Assembly: GCF_031844705.1 (NCBI RefSeq)
Contig: NZ_CP134609.1
Span: 2,914,001-2,978,000 of the forward strand
From: Streptomyces sp. ITFR-16
GTDB taxonomy: Bacteria; Actinomycetota; Actinomycetes; Streptomycetales; Streptomycetaceae
DNA length: 64,000 nt
Reading direction: 5' to 3'
A program made the translations under genes and the position numbers. Each line of letters opens with the position of its first letter. Within the stretch, counting starts at the first letter, position 1. This document shows positions 17,111 through 25,023 of the stretch, in pieces. Under the pieces are notes generated by a model. The model made no database searches and was not told the DNA's origin. It was given only the letters and a program-made list of their open reading frames with translations.

Positions 17111-19105
17111 GTGAGCGGTGGCAGCGGCTGGGGCAACGGAAGCACGGGGCACATACCCCCGGGGCACGGTCCCGGCCGGACGGGTGGCGGGAGCGGGGGC
17201 GGGGTGTTCTTCCCGCTGGCCCGCAGCTGGGCCGTCGGCGTCGTCGTCTATCTCATCGCCGGATACCTGGTCTCCCGGGGACTCGTCCAGATGCTGGCCA
17301 CCGAGGACCGGCTCGACACCTTCGCCTGGCGGCTCGGGCTGCTGCATGTGCCCGCCGTCCTGACCACCGTGCTGACGGTGCTCGCGGCCGTCCGGGTGCT
17401 GCCCGACGAGCAGCGCGAGTCCCGCCCGGTGTACGTCGCGGCCGCGCTCGGCGTCCCGCTGGGCGCCCTGTGCTACGGCTACGCGATGTCCTGGCAGGTC
17501 GCCGAGATCGAGGGCTTCGTGATGCCCGTCGTCGCCCTGGCCACCGGCTCGGCGGTGGGCATCGCCGTCGACCGGCTGATGGAGGACGGCGACGCGGAGA
17601 CCGCGCCCTCCTCCCCGTACTCCTGGCGCGACGGCGGCGCCACCGCCACCGAGTACCTCGGGGTGATCATCCTGGCCACGGCCGTGGTCGGGGCGCTGAT
17701 CACCACCGGGGTCGGCCCCGCCGTCAGCACCCGGTTCCGCTGCGCGATCGGTTCCGTCCTCGGGTCGGGCGGCGGCTGTGCGAGCGGCGGCTCCGAGGCG
17801 CAGCCGAAGACCGACGCCGACTACGAGCCCGACCAGTGCCAGATCTCCAGCGTCTCCGACACCGCGGGCGCCAAGGTGAAGATCGGCTGGTTCGAGTGGG
17901 GCAACGAGTACGGCTTCCAGGAGGAGGTCAGCCGGGCCAAGACCGACGTGAACAAGGACGGCAAGGTGGACGACAACGACAAGGTCGTCACCATGACGTT
18001 CACGGACGCGGCGTCCGTCGGGGCGAGCGGCAAGGCCGGCGGAAAGATGGGCAAGTTCGGCAAGGCGGAGGTCGATGTCGGCGGCGGGATCAAGATCACC
18101 AACGGTGACACCTGGGTCTTCAACAGCGAGGAGGACGCCGCGAAGATGAGGGACGACATCGAGGAAATGAAGATGTGGGAGACCTCCACCAAGTACAGCG
18201 GCGGCTACGGCGGCGGCTGGTACTCGGGCATGAAGTGGGCCGAGAAGAAGGAGGACGTCGAGAAGAAGATCGGCGACAAGAAGATCTCCTACTCGACCAT
18301 CGGCCTCAACGTGTACGCGGAGGGCGGTCTCTCGGTCAGCCCCGGCGACGAGTCCGAACTCGGCGCGAAGCTCGGCGGCAAGGCCAAGTTCGCGCCCGAT
18401 GTGACCATCACCAAGGACGACATCAGCGGCAACGAGTCGTACACCTACAGCGCCAAGCTGGAGCTGGAAGCCAAGGCGTCCGGCACGGCCGGGCCCGTCA
18501 CCGGTTCGATCGGCGGCAAGCAGAACAGGACCGGCTCGCTGACGGTCACCCGCGACCAGAAGACCGGCAAGATCGTCCGGATCGACATGACGCAGACCGT
18601 CGAGAACAGCGGGTCGGCGACCGGCAAGGTCGAGGACGGCGCCGACAACGGCGAGAAGGGCAAGGACAAGCGCGGCGCCAAGGGCGGGGTCAGCGAGACC
18701 GACACCGAGTCCGGCATCGAGATCAGGACCAACTCGATCGTCTTCGGCAAGGACACGGACAAGGCGACCGAGGACAAGCGGGCCGTCGCCGAGCAGTGGC
18801 TGGACGGCTCGGGCGACAACACCGCCCCGTTCTCCTACATGTTCGGGGACCACTCCCTCCAGGAGAAGCCCGCCGGGAACGACCCCTTCGAGCAGATGAT
18901 GTTCCAGGACGGCCTGTCCACCGACATGAGGTACCACGGCGAGACGGACGCCCAGGAGTTCGGCTTCGAGATCTCGCTCGGCATGAGTCTCGGGATGACC
19001 GTCACCGACGAGCACAAGAAGGAGACCCTGACCGACGCGCAGTTCCTGGGTGCCCCGCAGGGCGGCAGGCGCACGTACCTTCCGTACAGCTACTGCGCCA
19101 ACTGA
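17111..19105 (+). CDS. Membrane protein with an internal prepilin-type leader and large exported C-terminal region
   Basis: A 664-residue protein starts at GTG 17111 after a GAGAGGGAG site. Residues 1-33 are Gly-rich. Four membrane helices follow (about 34-57, 79-96, 106-125, 137-155). Then comes a class III prepilin motif: DGG, cut site after Gly176, ATATEYLG with Glu181 at +5, and a hydrophobic helix to about 205. The remaining 450 residues are Gly/Lys/Asp-rich and probably extracellular, with an EF-hand-like calcium loop at 279-290 (Asp279, Asn281, Asp283, Gly284, Asp290). I do not recognise the C-terminal family. Cleavage by the prepilin peptidase would release a pseudopilin-like product. 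A lipoprotein gene follows after 36 bases. Confidence 0.8.
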   Translation: MSGGSGWGNGSTGHIPPGHGPGRTGGGSGGGVFFPLARSWAVGVVVYLIAGYLVSRGLVQMLATEDRLDTFAWRLGLLHVPAVLTTVLTVLAAVRVLPDEQRESRPVYVAAALGVPLGALCYGYAMSWQVAEIEGFVMPVVALATGSAVGIAVDRLMEDGDAETAPSSPYSWRDGGATATEYLGVIILATAVVGALITTGVGPAVSTRFRCAIGSVLGSGGGCASGGSEAQPKTDADYEPDQCQISSVSDTAGAKVKIGWFEWGNEYGFQEEVSRAKTDVNKDGKVDDNDKVVTMTFTDAASVGASGKAGGKMGKFGKAEVDVGGGIKITNGDTWVFNSEEDAAKMRDDIEEMKMWETSTKYSGGYGGGWYSGMKWAEKKEDVEKKIGDKKISYSTIGLNVYAEGGLSVSPGDESELGAKLGGKAKFAPDVTITKDDISGNESYTYSAKLELEAKASGTAGPVTGSIGGKQNRTGSLTVTRDQKTGKIVRIDMTQTVENSGSATGKVEDGADNGEKGKDKRGAKGGVSETDTESGIEIRTNSIVFGKDTDKATEDKRAVAEQWLDGSGDNTAPFSYMFGDHSLQEKPAGNDPFEQMMFQDGLSTDMRYHGETDAQEFGFEISLGMSLGMTVTDEHKKETLTDAQFLGAPQGGRRTYLPYSYCAN

Positions 19106-19141
19106 CACCGCGCACGACGCACCACCACGAGGCGATAGGCG

Positions 19142-19729
19142 ATGACGACGATGAAGCGCTCCCGGGTACTCGGCGCGGCCGCGGCCGCCGCCCTCGGCCT
19201 GGCCCTGCTCACCGGCTGCGGCGGCGACAAGGACGCCGCGGCCGTCCCGGACGGCTGGGCCACCCTGGACACCGGGAGCCTGTCCGTCGGCTATCCGAAG
19301 GACAAGGGGTACGCGGAGCAGCCGGCCGCCGAGCGCGCCAAGGCCAACGCGGCGGTCGCGCTCAAGGAGGAGGCGGGGCTGCGCACGGGCATGGTCTCCG
19401 TCCAGCTCGACTTCGCCGAGGGCGTCGACGACGCACAGGAGGCGGCCGCCGCGGCGGGCGCCGGCATCGGCCTGGGCGCGACCCGCAAGGACACCTCGGA
19501 CGTGGAGCTGGCGGGCGAGGAGAGCGCCCGGCAGGCCCGCAGGATCGACTACGAGTTCACCTCGTCCGGCAAGGAGCGGACCCCGGCCAGGGGCACCCGG
19601 ATGACGGGGGTCGTGGTGGCGGGCGTCGACTCGCACGACGTGCCGTTCGCCGTCCGGATCAACGCGGTCAAGGGTGCGCTGAGCGCGGACGACCTGGACG
19701 CGTTCGTCGCGTCGATCACGGTCAAGTAG
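19142..19729 (+). CDS. Predicted lipoprotein
   Basis: A 195-residue lipoprotein. The signal peptide starts MTTMKRSRVLG, and the lipobox LTGC puts the lipidated Cys near residue 23. The mature domain (VPDGWATLDTGSLSVGYPK to a C-terminal FVASITVK) resembles LpqN/PsbP-like small alpha-beta domains of actinobacterial lipoproteins, but this is a weak resemblance. It is 36 bases downstream of the leader-bearing membrane protein and probably co-transcribed, so it may assist, anchor or protect against that protein. Confidence 0.8.
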   Translation: MTTMKRSRVLGAAAAAALGLALLTGCGGDKDAAAVPDGWATLDTGSLSVGYPKDKGYAEQPAAERAKANAAVALKEEAGLRTGMVSVQLDFAEGVDDAQEAAAAAGAGIGLGATRKDTSDVELAGEESARQARRIDYEFTSSGKERTPARGTRMTGVVVAGVDSHDVPFAVRINAVKGALSADDLDAFVASITVK

Positions 19730-19743
19730 GGGCGAGCGCCCGG

Positions 19744-20337
19744 CTACCGGGTGGGCACGTCGCTGCCGTAAACGACCCAGGGCGACTGCTCGAACGAGCT
19801 CACGCCGGACAACTGCGGCTGGATGTCGGCCACTTCGGGGAGGACGGCGAGGGTGTCGGGCCAGCAGTCGAAGTAGACGGCCCCCTTGACGATGAAGCCC
19901 CGCCAGTCGGTGGCCGCCGACGCGCCCTCCCGGTCGACCACGAACCCGACGCAGAGCAGCGAGGCCCTGCCTATCGCCTCGCGTATCGCCCTGACGGCCC
20001 CCTCCTCCTCGGAGCGGCTGAGCCCGCCGAGCGCGAAGTGCAGGGACACCGTCCCGTCGTCGTTGCGTCTGACCCGGGCCGGGACCTCGGCGCCGCTGCG
20101 CTGCCAGAGCAGGAAGTCGACCTGGTCCAGGCGTTGCAGCCCGGCCAGGAGCACCAGCTGGTCCCGGGTCACCCAGGACTGGGTGCCGCACGGCTCGGCT
20201 CCGGGGCTGATGAGGGTGATGCGCCGGGTGACCGGGTGATCCGCCCGCAGACCGGCCGCCTCCAGGTCACCGAGGAGCGACTCGGCGTCGGGGCGGCTCC
20301 AGCCCAGGTGGTACGAGTAGAAGAATCCGTCGGCCAT
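19744..20337 (-). CDS. Hypothetical protein
   Basis: A 197-residue soluble protein without a signal peptide. ATG 20337 lies 8 bases after GAGGTG; a GTG two codons upstream is too close to that site. Visible features are a Trp/Tyr-rich N-terminus (GFFYSYHLGWSRPDAESLL), a helical middle with EEEGAVRAIREAIG, and WRGFIVKGAVYFDCWPD near the end. I do not recognise it. It converges on the 17111-19729 pair with only 14 bases between stops. A partner or immunity role is possible but not supported by motifs. Confidence 0.7.
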   Translation of the reverse strand: MADGFFYSYHLGWSRPDAESLLGDLEAAGLRADHPVTRRITLISPGAEPCGTQSWVTRDQLVLLAGLQRLDQVDFLLWQRSGAEVPARVRRNDDGTVSLHFALGGLSRSEEEGAVRAIREAIGRASLLCVGFVVDREGASAATDWRGFIVKGAVYFDCWPDTLAVLPEVADIQPQLSGVSSFEQSPWVVYGSDVPTR

Positions 20338-20670
20338 CGACACGTCACCTCATACATATCGGGCAGCCCGCTCCACCCGGGCACCGGCCGGATGAGTGGT
20401 GACCGCTCTGCTGGTCAGGGAGAGCGCAGGCCCGCGCGCGCCGGAACATGCCTGCTCAGCCGCTTTTGGCGGTGCGACAGGCGGCCCGTGGCGGGTCGTT
20501 TCCGAGACTAAGGGAACCCCCTTGTCCTGGGCGTGGGCCCACGGACCCACGGGCGGACCCCAAGAGTCCGCAAGAGCGGCGAAGGCCCGTCCGCCCGGGC
20601 CGCGCGCCCGGCTCGTAGACTCCCCCGCACCATCGATCGGTTGGGGAAGAGCGGGGGGCGCGGGGTGGAC
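20338..20670. other. Divergent intergenic region with a CGTGGGCCCACG palindrome
   Basis: No gene is seen. A 12-base perfect palindrome lies at 20532-20543, followed by ACCCACGGGCGGACCC. A -10-like TAGACT occurs at 20611, about 60 bases before the GNAT start. Confidence 0.45.
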
Positions 20671-21234
20671 ATGCGGGTCCGACAGGCGGGTGGCGACGAG
20701 GTGTTGGCGCACCGGGACGGGGTGCGCCGGACGTACGCGGAGGCCTTCGCGGGTCCGCCGTGGCACGAGGACCCGGCGCTGGCCGAGGGGTACGTGGAGC
20801 GGCTGGCCGAGGACGCCGGGCGCCCCGGGTTCACGGCCGCGCTCGCCCTCGGCGGGGGCGGGGAGGGCGCGGACGCGGTCGTGGGGTTCGCGACGGCCTG
20901 GACCACGCCTGCCCCCTTCCCCACCGGCCGCAGCTACGGGGTCGTGGCCGAGGCCCTGGGCCCGGAGCGGACGGCCGACTGGCTCGTCGGGGCGGTCGAG
21001 GTGAACGAGGTCGCGCTCAGCCCGCACGCGCGCGGGACGGGGCTCGCGGCGCAGCTGCTGGAGGCCGTCACCGGAGAGGCGCCGAACGGCCGTTGCTGGC
21101 TGCTGACCTCGCTGCGCGCCGAGCCCGCGGTGCGGCTCTACCGGCGGCTCGGCTGGCGTCCGGTCTCCGGTCCGGCGGGGACCTCGGACCTGGTGGTGTT
21201 CCTCGGGCCCCGGCACCCGGCGCCGCGCGCGTGA
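20671..21234 (+). CDS. GNAT family N-acetyltransferase
   Basis: A 187-residue acyl-CoA-dependent acetyltransferase. The central strand and acetyl-CoA loop are visible as VEVNEVALSPHARGTGLAAQLLEAV (motif A, R/Q-x-x-G-x-G/A style). The C-terminal strand AVRLYRRLGWRPVSG is typical of GNATs. ATG 20671 was chosen; GTG 20665 is the alternative, with G-rich sequence upstream of both. The substrate cannot be told. The DinB-like gene follows after 49 bases on the same strand. Confidence 0.85.
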   Translation: MRVRQAGGDEVLAHRDGVRRTYAEAFAGPPWHEDPALAEGYVERLAEDAGRPGFTAALALGGGGEGADAVVGFATAWTTPAPFPTGRSYGVVAEALGPERTADWLVGAVEVNEVALSPHARGTGLAAQLLEAVTGEAPNGRCWLLTSLRAEPAVRLYRRLGWRPVSGPAGTSDLVVFLGPRHPAPRA

Positions 21235-21283
21235 CGCATAAGCCGTGGACAACACCGCGTCCGACCGGGGAGGGTGTGCGGCG

Positions 21284-21787
21284 ATGACACGCACCGATTC
21301 GCCTCCCGCCTGGGACGAGCGCACCCAGCTGACCACCTTCCTCGACTACGCCCGCGCCACCGCGCTGGCCAAGTGCGAGGGCCTGACGCAGGAGAACGCC
21401 GTCCGGGCGCCCCTGCCCGGCTCGCCCCTGATGACGCTCGCGGGGATCGTCAACCACCTCCGCTGGGTCGAGTACTTCTGGTTCGAGGTCGTCTTCCTCG
21501 GCCTCGATGACAAGGGCCCGTGGACGGACGAGGACCCCGACCGCGAGATGCGGATCGCCGTCGACATGCCGCTCGCCGATGTGCTCGCGGAGTACGAGGA
21601 GCAGAGCGTCCGCTACCGGGAGCTGGTCGCGGCCCACGACCTGGACACCCCGGCCGAGCAGCCGCGCCGGGACGGCCGCCACCCCGACCTGCGCTGGATC
21701 GTCCTCCACCTCATCGAGGAGATCTCCCGGCACAACGGCCACATCGACATCATCCGGGAGATCGTCGACGGCACCACGGGCGACTAG
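21284..21787 (+). CDS. DinB/DUF664 family protein
   Basis: A 167-residue four-helix-bundle protein of the DinB-like metal-binding superfamily. Histidines expected at the metal site are in IVNHLRWVEYFWFE and in the C-terminal EEISRHNGHIDIIRE. These families include bacillithiol/mycothiol-dependent enzymes, and mycothiol is the thiol of Streptomyces, so a thiol-dependent role is plausible. The start has GGGAGG about 10 bases upstream. Its stop overlaps the convergent BrkB stop by 4 bases (a shared CTAG). Confidence 0.88.
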   Translation: MTRTDSPPAWDERTQLTTFLDYARATALAKCEGLTQENAVRAPLPGSPLMTLAGIVNHLRWVEYFWFEVVFLGLDDKGPWTDEDPDREMRIAVDMPLADVLAEYEEQSVRYRELVAAHDLDTPAEQPRRDGRHPDLRWIVLHLIEEISRHNGHIDIIREIVDGTTGD

Positions 21788-22713
21788 GCCGACCGGCTCT
21801 CGTCGCGCCGGGCCCGGTTCAGCTCCACGTTGAACTGGGCCCCGGCCAGCAGGGCCAGATTGGTGAACCAGACCCAGATCAGGAACACCACGAGACCCGC
21901 GAGTGAGCCGTACAGCCGGCTGTAGGAGCCGATGTACGTCGCGTACAGCGCGAAGCCCGCCGAGGCGACCAGCCACAGCAGCGCCGCCAGCGCCCCGCCC
22001 GGCAGCGCCTGCCACGCCCCGCGCGCCGACGCCGGTCCGGTCCGGAACAGGACCGTGATCAGACAGGCCACCAGGCAGAGCAGGACCGGCCACTTCAGCA
22101 CTTCCCACACCGCGTCCCCCAGATGCGCCAGGCCCACCCGGTGCCCCAGCCAGCGGGCGAGCGGCCCGGAGAGCACGAGGGCGAAGGCGCTGGTCATCAG
22201 GAGCAGCAGCAGCCCGATCGCGGACGCCACGATGATGTGCGCCTTGCGCAGGGCGGGCCGGGTGTCCGGGACCCCGTGCATGGCGTGCAGCGCGCGCCGG
22301 AACACGGCCAGATAGCTGGACGCGGACCAGACCGCGCTGAGGGTGCCGGTGGCGACCAGCAGCCAGACCGCGGTGCGCTGCTCCGTGGCCGCCTCCAGCG
22401 GCCGGCGCAGCGCCGCACCCGACTCGGCGGGGGCGAAGGCGGTGAAGTCGGCGATCAGGGCGTGCGTGGCGTTCGGATTGGCGAGACCGATCACGGACAC
22501 CGTCACCAGGAGCGCGGGCAACAGCGCGAGGATGGCGTAGTAGGTGAGGGCCGCGGCCCAGTCCGAGAGGTCGTCGTTCCACAGGGAGACGGGCGTCCGG
22601 CGCAGGGCGACGGGCCAGTGGCGCACCCGCCCGGTTCTCGTCGGGCCGGTCTCGGAAGGGACGTCCGGGCGCGGCGGGGCCGCGGCGGGGGTGCCGATGA
22701 GCTTGCTGAACAC
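21784..22713 (-). CDS. YihY/BrkB family membrane protein
   Basis: A 309-residue polytopic membrane protein. GTG 22713 has GGAG 7 bases upstream; ATG 22758 is an alternative with a poor site. The family signature is seen: WNDDLSDWAAALTYYAILALLPALL near residue 50, then five more helices, and the end LYGSLAGLVVFLIWVWFTNLALLAGAQFNVELNRAR. The family was once called ribonuclease BN in error. Its role is unknown, possibly transport or envelope integrity. Confidence 0.92.
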   Translation of the reverse strand: MFSKLIGTPAAAPPRPDVPSETGPTRTGRVRHWPVALRRTPVSLWNDDLSDWAAALTYYAILALLPALLVTVSVIGLANPNATHALIADFTAFAPAESGAALRRPLEAATEQRTAVWLLVATGTLSAVWSASSYLAVFRRALHAMHGVPDTRPALRKAHIIVASAIGLLLLLMTSAFALVLSGPLARWLGHRVGLAHLGDAVWEVLKWPVLLCLVACLITVLFRTGPASARGAWQALPGGALAALLWLVASAGFALYATYIGSYSRLYGSLAGLVVFLIWVWFTNLALLAGAQFNVELNRARRDESRSA

Positions 22714-22870
22714 GGATGGGCTCCGGGGGGACGTAGAAGGGGCGTGGCCGTACGCCACCGTCGGGCGCCGCCCCCGGCGCGGAACGGGGAGAGGAGCGAC
22801 GCCGTGGGGTGTCTCTCCTCTTCTGCTCCGGTCCGCGCCCGGTACACCCGATTCCTCCCGCGAAGGTGCG

Positions 22871-23488
22871 TCACCAGGCGGGCAGGTCCCCCGGGGCCGG
22901 AGGCGCGGCGACCTGGCGGGTGAACCGGATGCTCTCCACGACCGTGCCGGTCAGCCGGTCCGCCATGGAGCGGCGGGAGGGCGAGAGTACCGGTACGGCG
23001 TTCAGCAGGAAGACCACGACCGAGGCCGCCCAGCACAGCGCGGAGAGCACGACCATGCCCTCGACGAGCAGACAGCACGCCAGCGCGTACAGCGCCACGT
23101 CGGCGACGGTGGTGGCCGCGGCCCGCAGCGCCGCACGGCGGGGTGTGCGCTGCGTGATGCGCAGCCCCATCACGGCCTTGCCCAGGGTCCGGCCCGTGAG
23201 GGTGATCGTGACCCACTGGTAGAGGAACGTGGCGAGCACGAGCACCGCGAACGCCTGCTCGACATAGCCGACGGTCTTCCTCCAGAGCGAGCCGCCCATC
23301 CCCTGGGTCGCGTCGAGCACATCCCCCTTGGAGCCGAGGATCTCCCAGCCGCCCCGGGCGGCCAGCTCGGGCACATCGGTGACGAGTGCGGAGATCCGGT
23401 GGAAGGTGAGCACCGCGAGGAGCGAGGCCAGACAGACCACCAGACAGAAGTCGAGGCACCAGGCCATCGCTCGCCGGGACTTGAGCAC
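22871..23488 (-). CDS. RDD family membrane protein
   Basis: A 205-residue protein with four membrane helices and the RDD-type pattern: an N-terminal SRRAMAWCLDFCLV (the first Arg-Asp of the name appears as Leu-Asp), GRTLGKAVMGLRI in the middle, and SRRSMADRLTGTVV at the end. GTG 23488 was chosen because GGGGGGAA precedes it closely. RDD proteins are of uncertain function, and some affect Na+/H+ homeostasis. It is upstream of BrkB on the same strand with a 157-base gap. Confidence 0.88.
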   Translation of the reverse strand: MLKSRRAMAWCLDFCLVVCLASLLAVLTFHRISALVTDVPELAARGGWEILGSKGDVLDATQGMGGSLWRKTVGYVEQAFAVLVLATFLYQWVTITLTGRTLGKAVMGLRITQRTPRRAALRAAATTVADVALYALACCLLVEGMVVLSALCWAASVVVFLLNAVPVLSPSRRSMADRLTGTVVESIRFTRQVAAPPAPGDLPAW

Positions 23489-23708
23489 GGATTCCCCCCG
23501 TTGGCACACCACGGACCCGAAGACGCGTCAGGTTAACAGGCGGCGGAGGCGGGCCGGGAGGGACGTCCGGATGCGCGCCACGTCAGCTGCTCCGAGGCTC
23601 AGATGTCAGATGCGGGGTGCCGGGAACGAACTCATGACGACCCCCTGTGCGGGCCCGCTGTCCACGCGGAACCGGGCCGGCCGCCGGGCGGCGTGGCACG
23701 CTTGCCCC

Positions 23709-24446
23709 GTGACCACGCCCGCGCCTCTCACACCCGACGCCCCCGACGCCGTCCGCCGTCCGCTGCTCACGCAGGAGTGGCTCGATCTCTGCTTCGTGCA
23801 CTGGGCGGTCGAGCCGGACGTGGTGGCGGGGCTGCTGCCGGAGGGAACCGTGCCCGACACGTACGACGGGCTCACCTATGTCGGTCTGGTGGCCTTCCGG
23901 ATGCACCGGGTGGGGTGGCTCGGGCTGCCCGGGGTGCCGTATCTCGGGTCGTTCCCCGAGACCAATGTGCGCCTGTACTCGGTGGACGCGCAGGGGCGGC
24001 GCGGGGTCGTCTTCCGGTCGATGGACGCGTCGCGGCTGGTCCCCGCGGCCCTGGGACGGCTGGGCTTCCGGCTGCCGTACGTGTGGTCGCGCATGAGCGT
24101 CGAGACCGGCACGGACACCGTGACGTACACCAGCTCGCGGCGGCTGCCCGGGCCGCGCGGGGCCCGCAGTCTCCTCACCGTACGGCCGGGCGGACGCATC
24201 GCGCGGCCGACGGAGCTGGAGCACTTCCTGACGGCCCGCTGGGGGCTGCACAACCCGATCTTCGGCGGCACGGCGTACCTGCCCAACCACCACCCCCGCT
24301 GGCCCCTGCACCGCGCCGAACTGCTCGTCTGCGAGGAGAATTTGATCGAGGCGGCCGGGCTGCCCGCCCCGCGCGGGGCCCCGGTCAGCGTCCTGTACTC
24401 CCCCGGGGTCCCGGTCCGGCTCGGCCGGCCGCGCCGGGGCGCCTGA
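23709..24446 (+). CDS. DUF2071 (YqjF-like) family protein
   Basis: A 245-residue soluble protein with the DUF2071 pattern: LTQEWLDLCFVHWAVEPDVVAGLLP, GLTYVGLVAFRMHRV, FPETNVRLYSV and the C-terminal LPNHHPRWPLHRAEL. Its function is not established. GTG 23709 follows TTGCCCC with no Shine-Dalgarno site; a CACGCT hexamer 6 bases before it suggests a leaderless start. It converges on the putative immunity gene, 24 bases away. Confidence 0.9.
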   Translation: MTTPAPLTPDAPDAVRRPLLTQEWLDLCFVHWAVEPDVVAGLLPEGTVPDTYDGLTYVGLVAFRMHRVGWLGLPGVPYLGSFPETNVRLYSVDAQGRRGVVFRSMDASRLVPAALGRLGFRLPYVWSRMSVETGTDTVTYTSSRRLPGPRGARSLLTVRPGGRIARPTELEHFLTARWGLHNPIFGGTAYLPNHHPRWPLHRAELLVCEENLIEAAGLPAPRGAPVSVLYSPGVPVRLGRPRRGA

Positions 24447-24470
24447 CACCCGGTCCGCGGGCGGCGCCCG

Positions 24471-25001
24471 TCAGGTGACCGGGAGTTCGGACACGGCCAC
24501 GTCCGCGGCGAGGACGGCGCCCTCCTCGCCGTACAGCTCCAGCCACCGCCGCTCGTCCGCGGCGTTGCCGACCCTGATGCCGAACGTCCAGGTCGGGTCG
24601 AGGAACAGGGTGTGCCCGCCCTCGAAGTCGAGGGCGAGACACGTGCAGACCGCCGGCCCGGCGCCCGGCGCCCGGTAGGCGCGCAGCCGGGTGCAGCGCA
24701 GCTCGTCGCGGCCGTCGCCGAAGAGCTGCTCGCCGCAGGAGGCGACGATCACCTCTTCATCGGACTCGGCGAGCACGTCGATGCCGGCCCACTCGACGGC
24801 GGCCACCGACGCCGTGGCCAGGTGGTCGTACTGGCCGACGGACTCGAACCTCAGCAGGCCCTCGTCCAGCCGGAGCCAGACGGCGAGGGGCTGCGGCCGG
24901 AACTCGGGGACGTCGTCGTCCCGGTCCAGCAGCCCCGGGACGAGGACGTCGCGGACGGGGTGGTCGCGCAGTACCTCGCCGGCCGTCGTCCAACCGCTCA
25001 T
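24471..25001 (-). CDS. Putative immunity protein of the toxin-like gene upstream
   Basis: A 176-residue soluble, acidic protein with no signal peptide. ATG 25001 has GGAG 7 bases upstream, and the gene starts 22 bases after the stop of the 25024-26664 polymorphic-toxin-like gene, so the two are certainly one transcript. The sequence is mostly beta-rich (AVWLRLDEGLLRFESVGQYD, AVEWAGIDVLAESDEEVIVAS, HTLFLDPTWTFGIRVG). I do not recognise a named immunity family. The call rests on position, size and acidity, which is the usual arrangement of toxin-immunity pairs. Confidence 0.55.
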   Translation of the reverse strand: MSGWTTAGEVLRDHPVRDVLVPGLLDRDDDVPEFRPQPLAVWLRLDEGLLRFESVGQYDHLATASVAAVEWAGIDVLAESDEEVIVASCGEQLFGDGRDELRCTRLRAYRAPGAGPAVCTCLALDFEGGHTLFLDPTWTFGIRVGNAADERRWLELYGEEGAVLAADVAVSELPVT

Positions 25002-25023
25002 GTCCGCTCCCCGCTCCCGCTTC

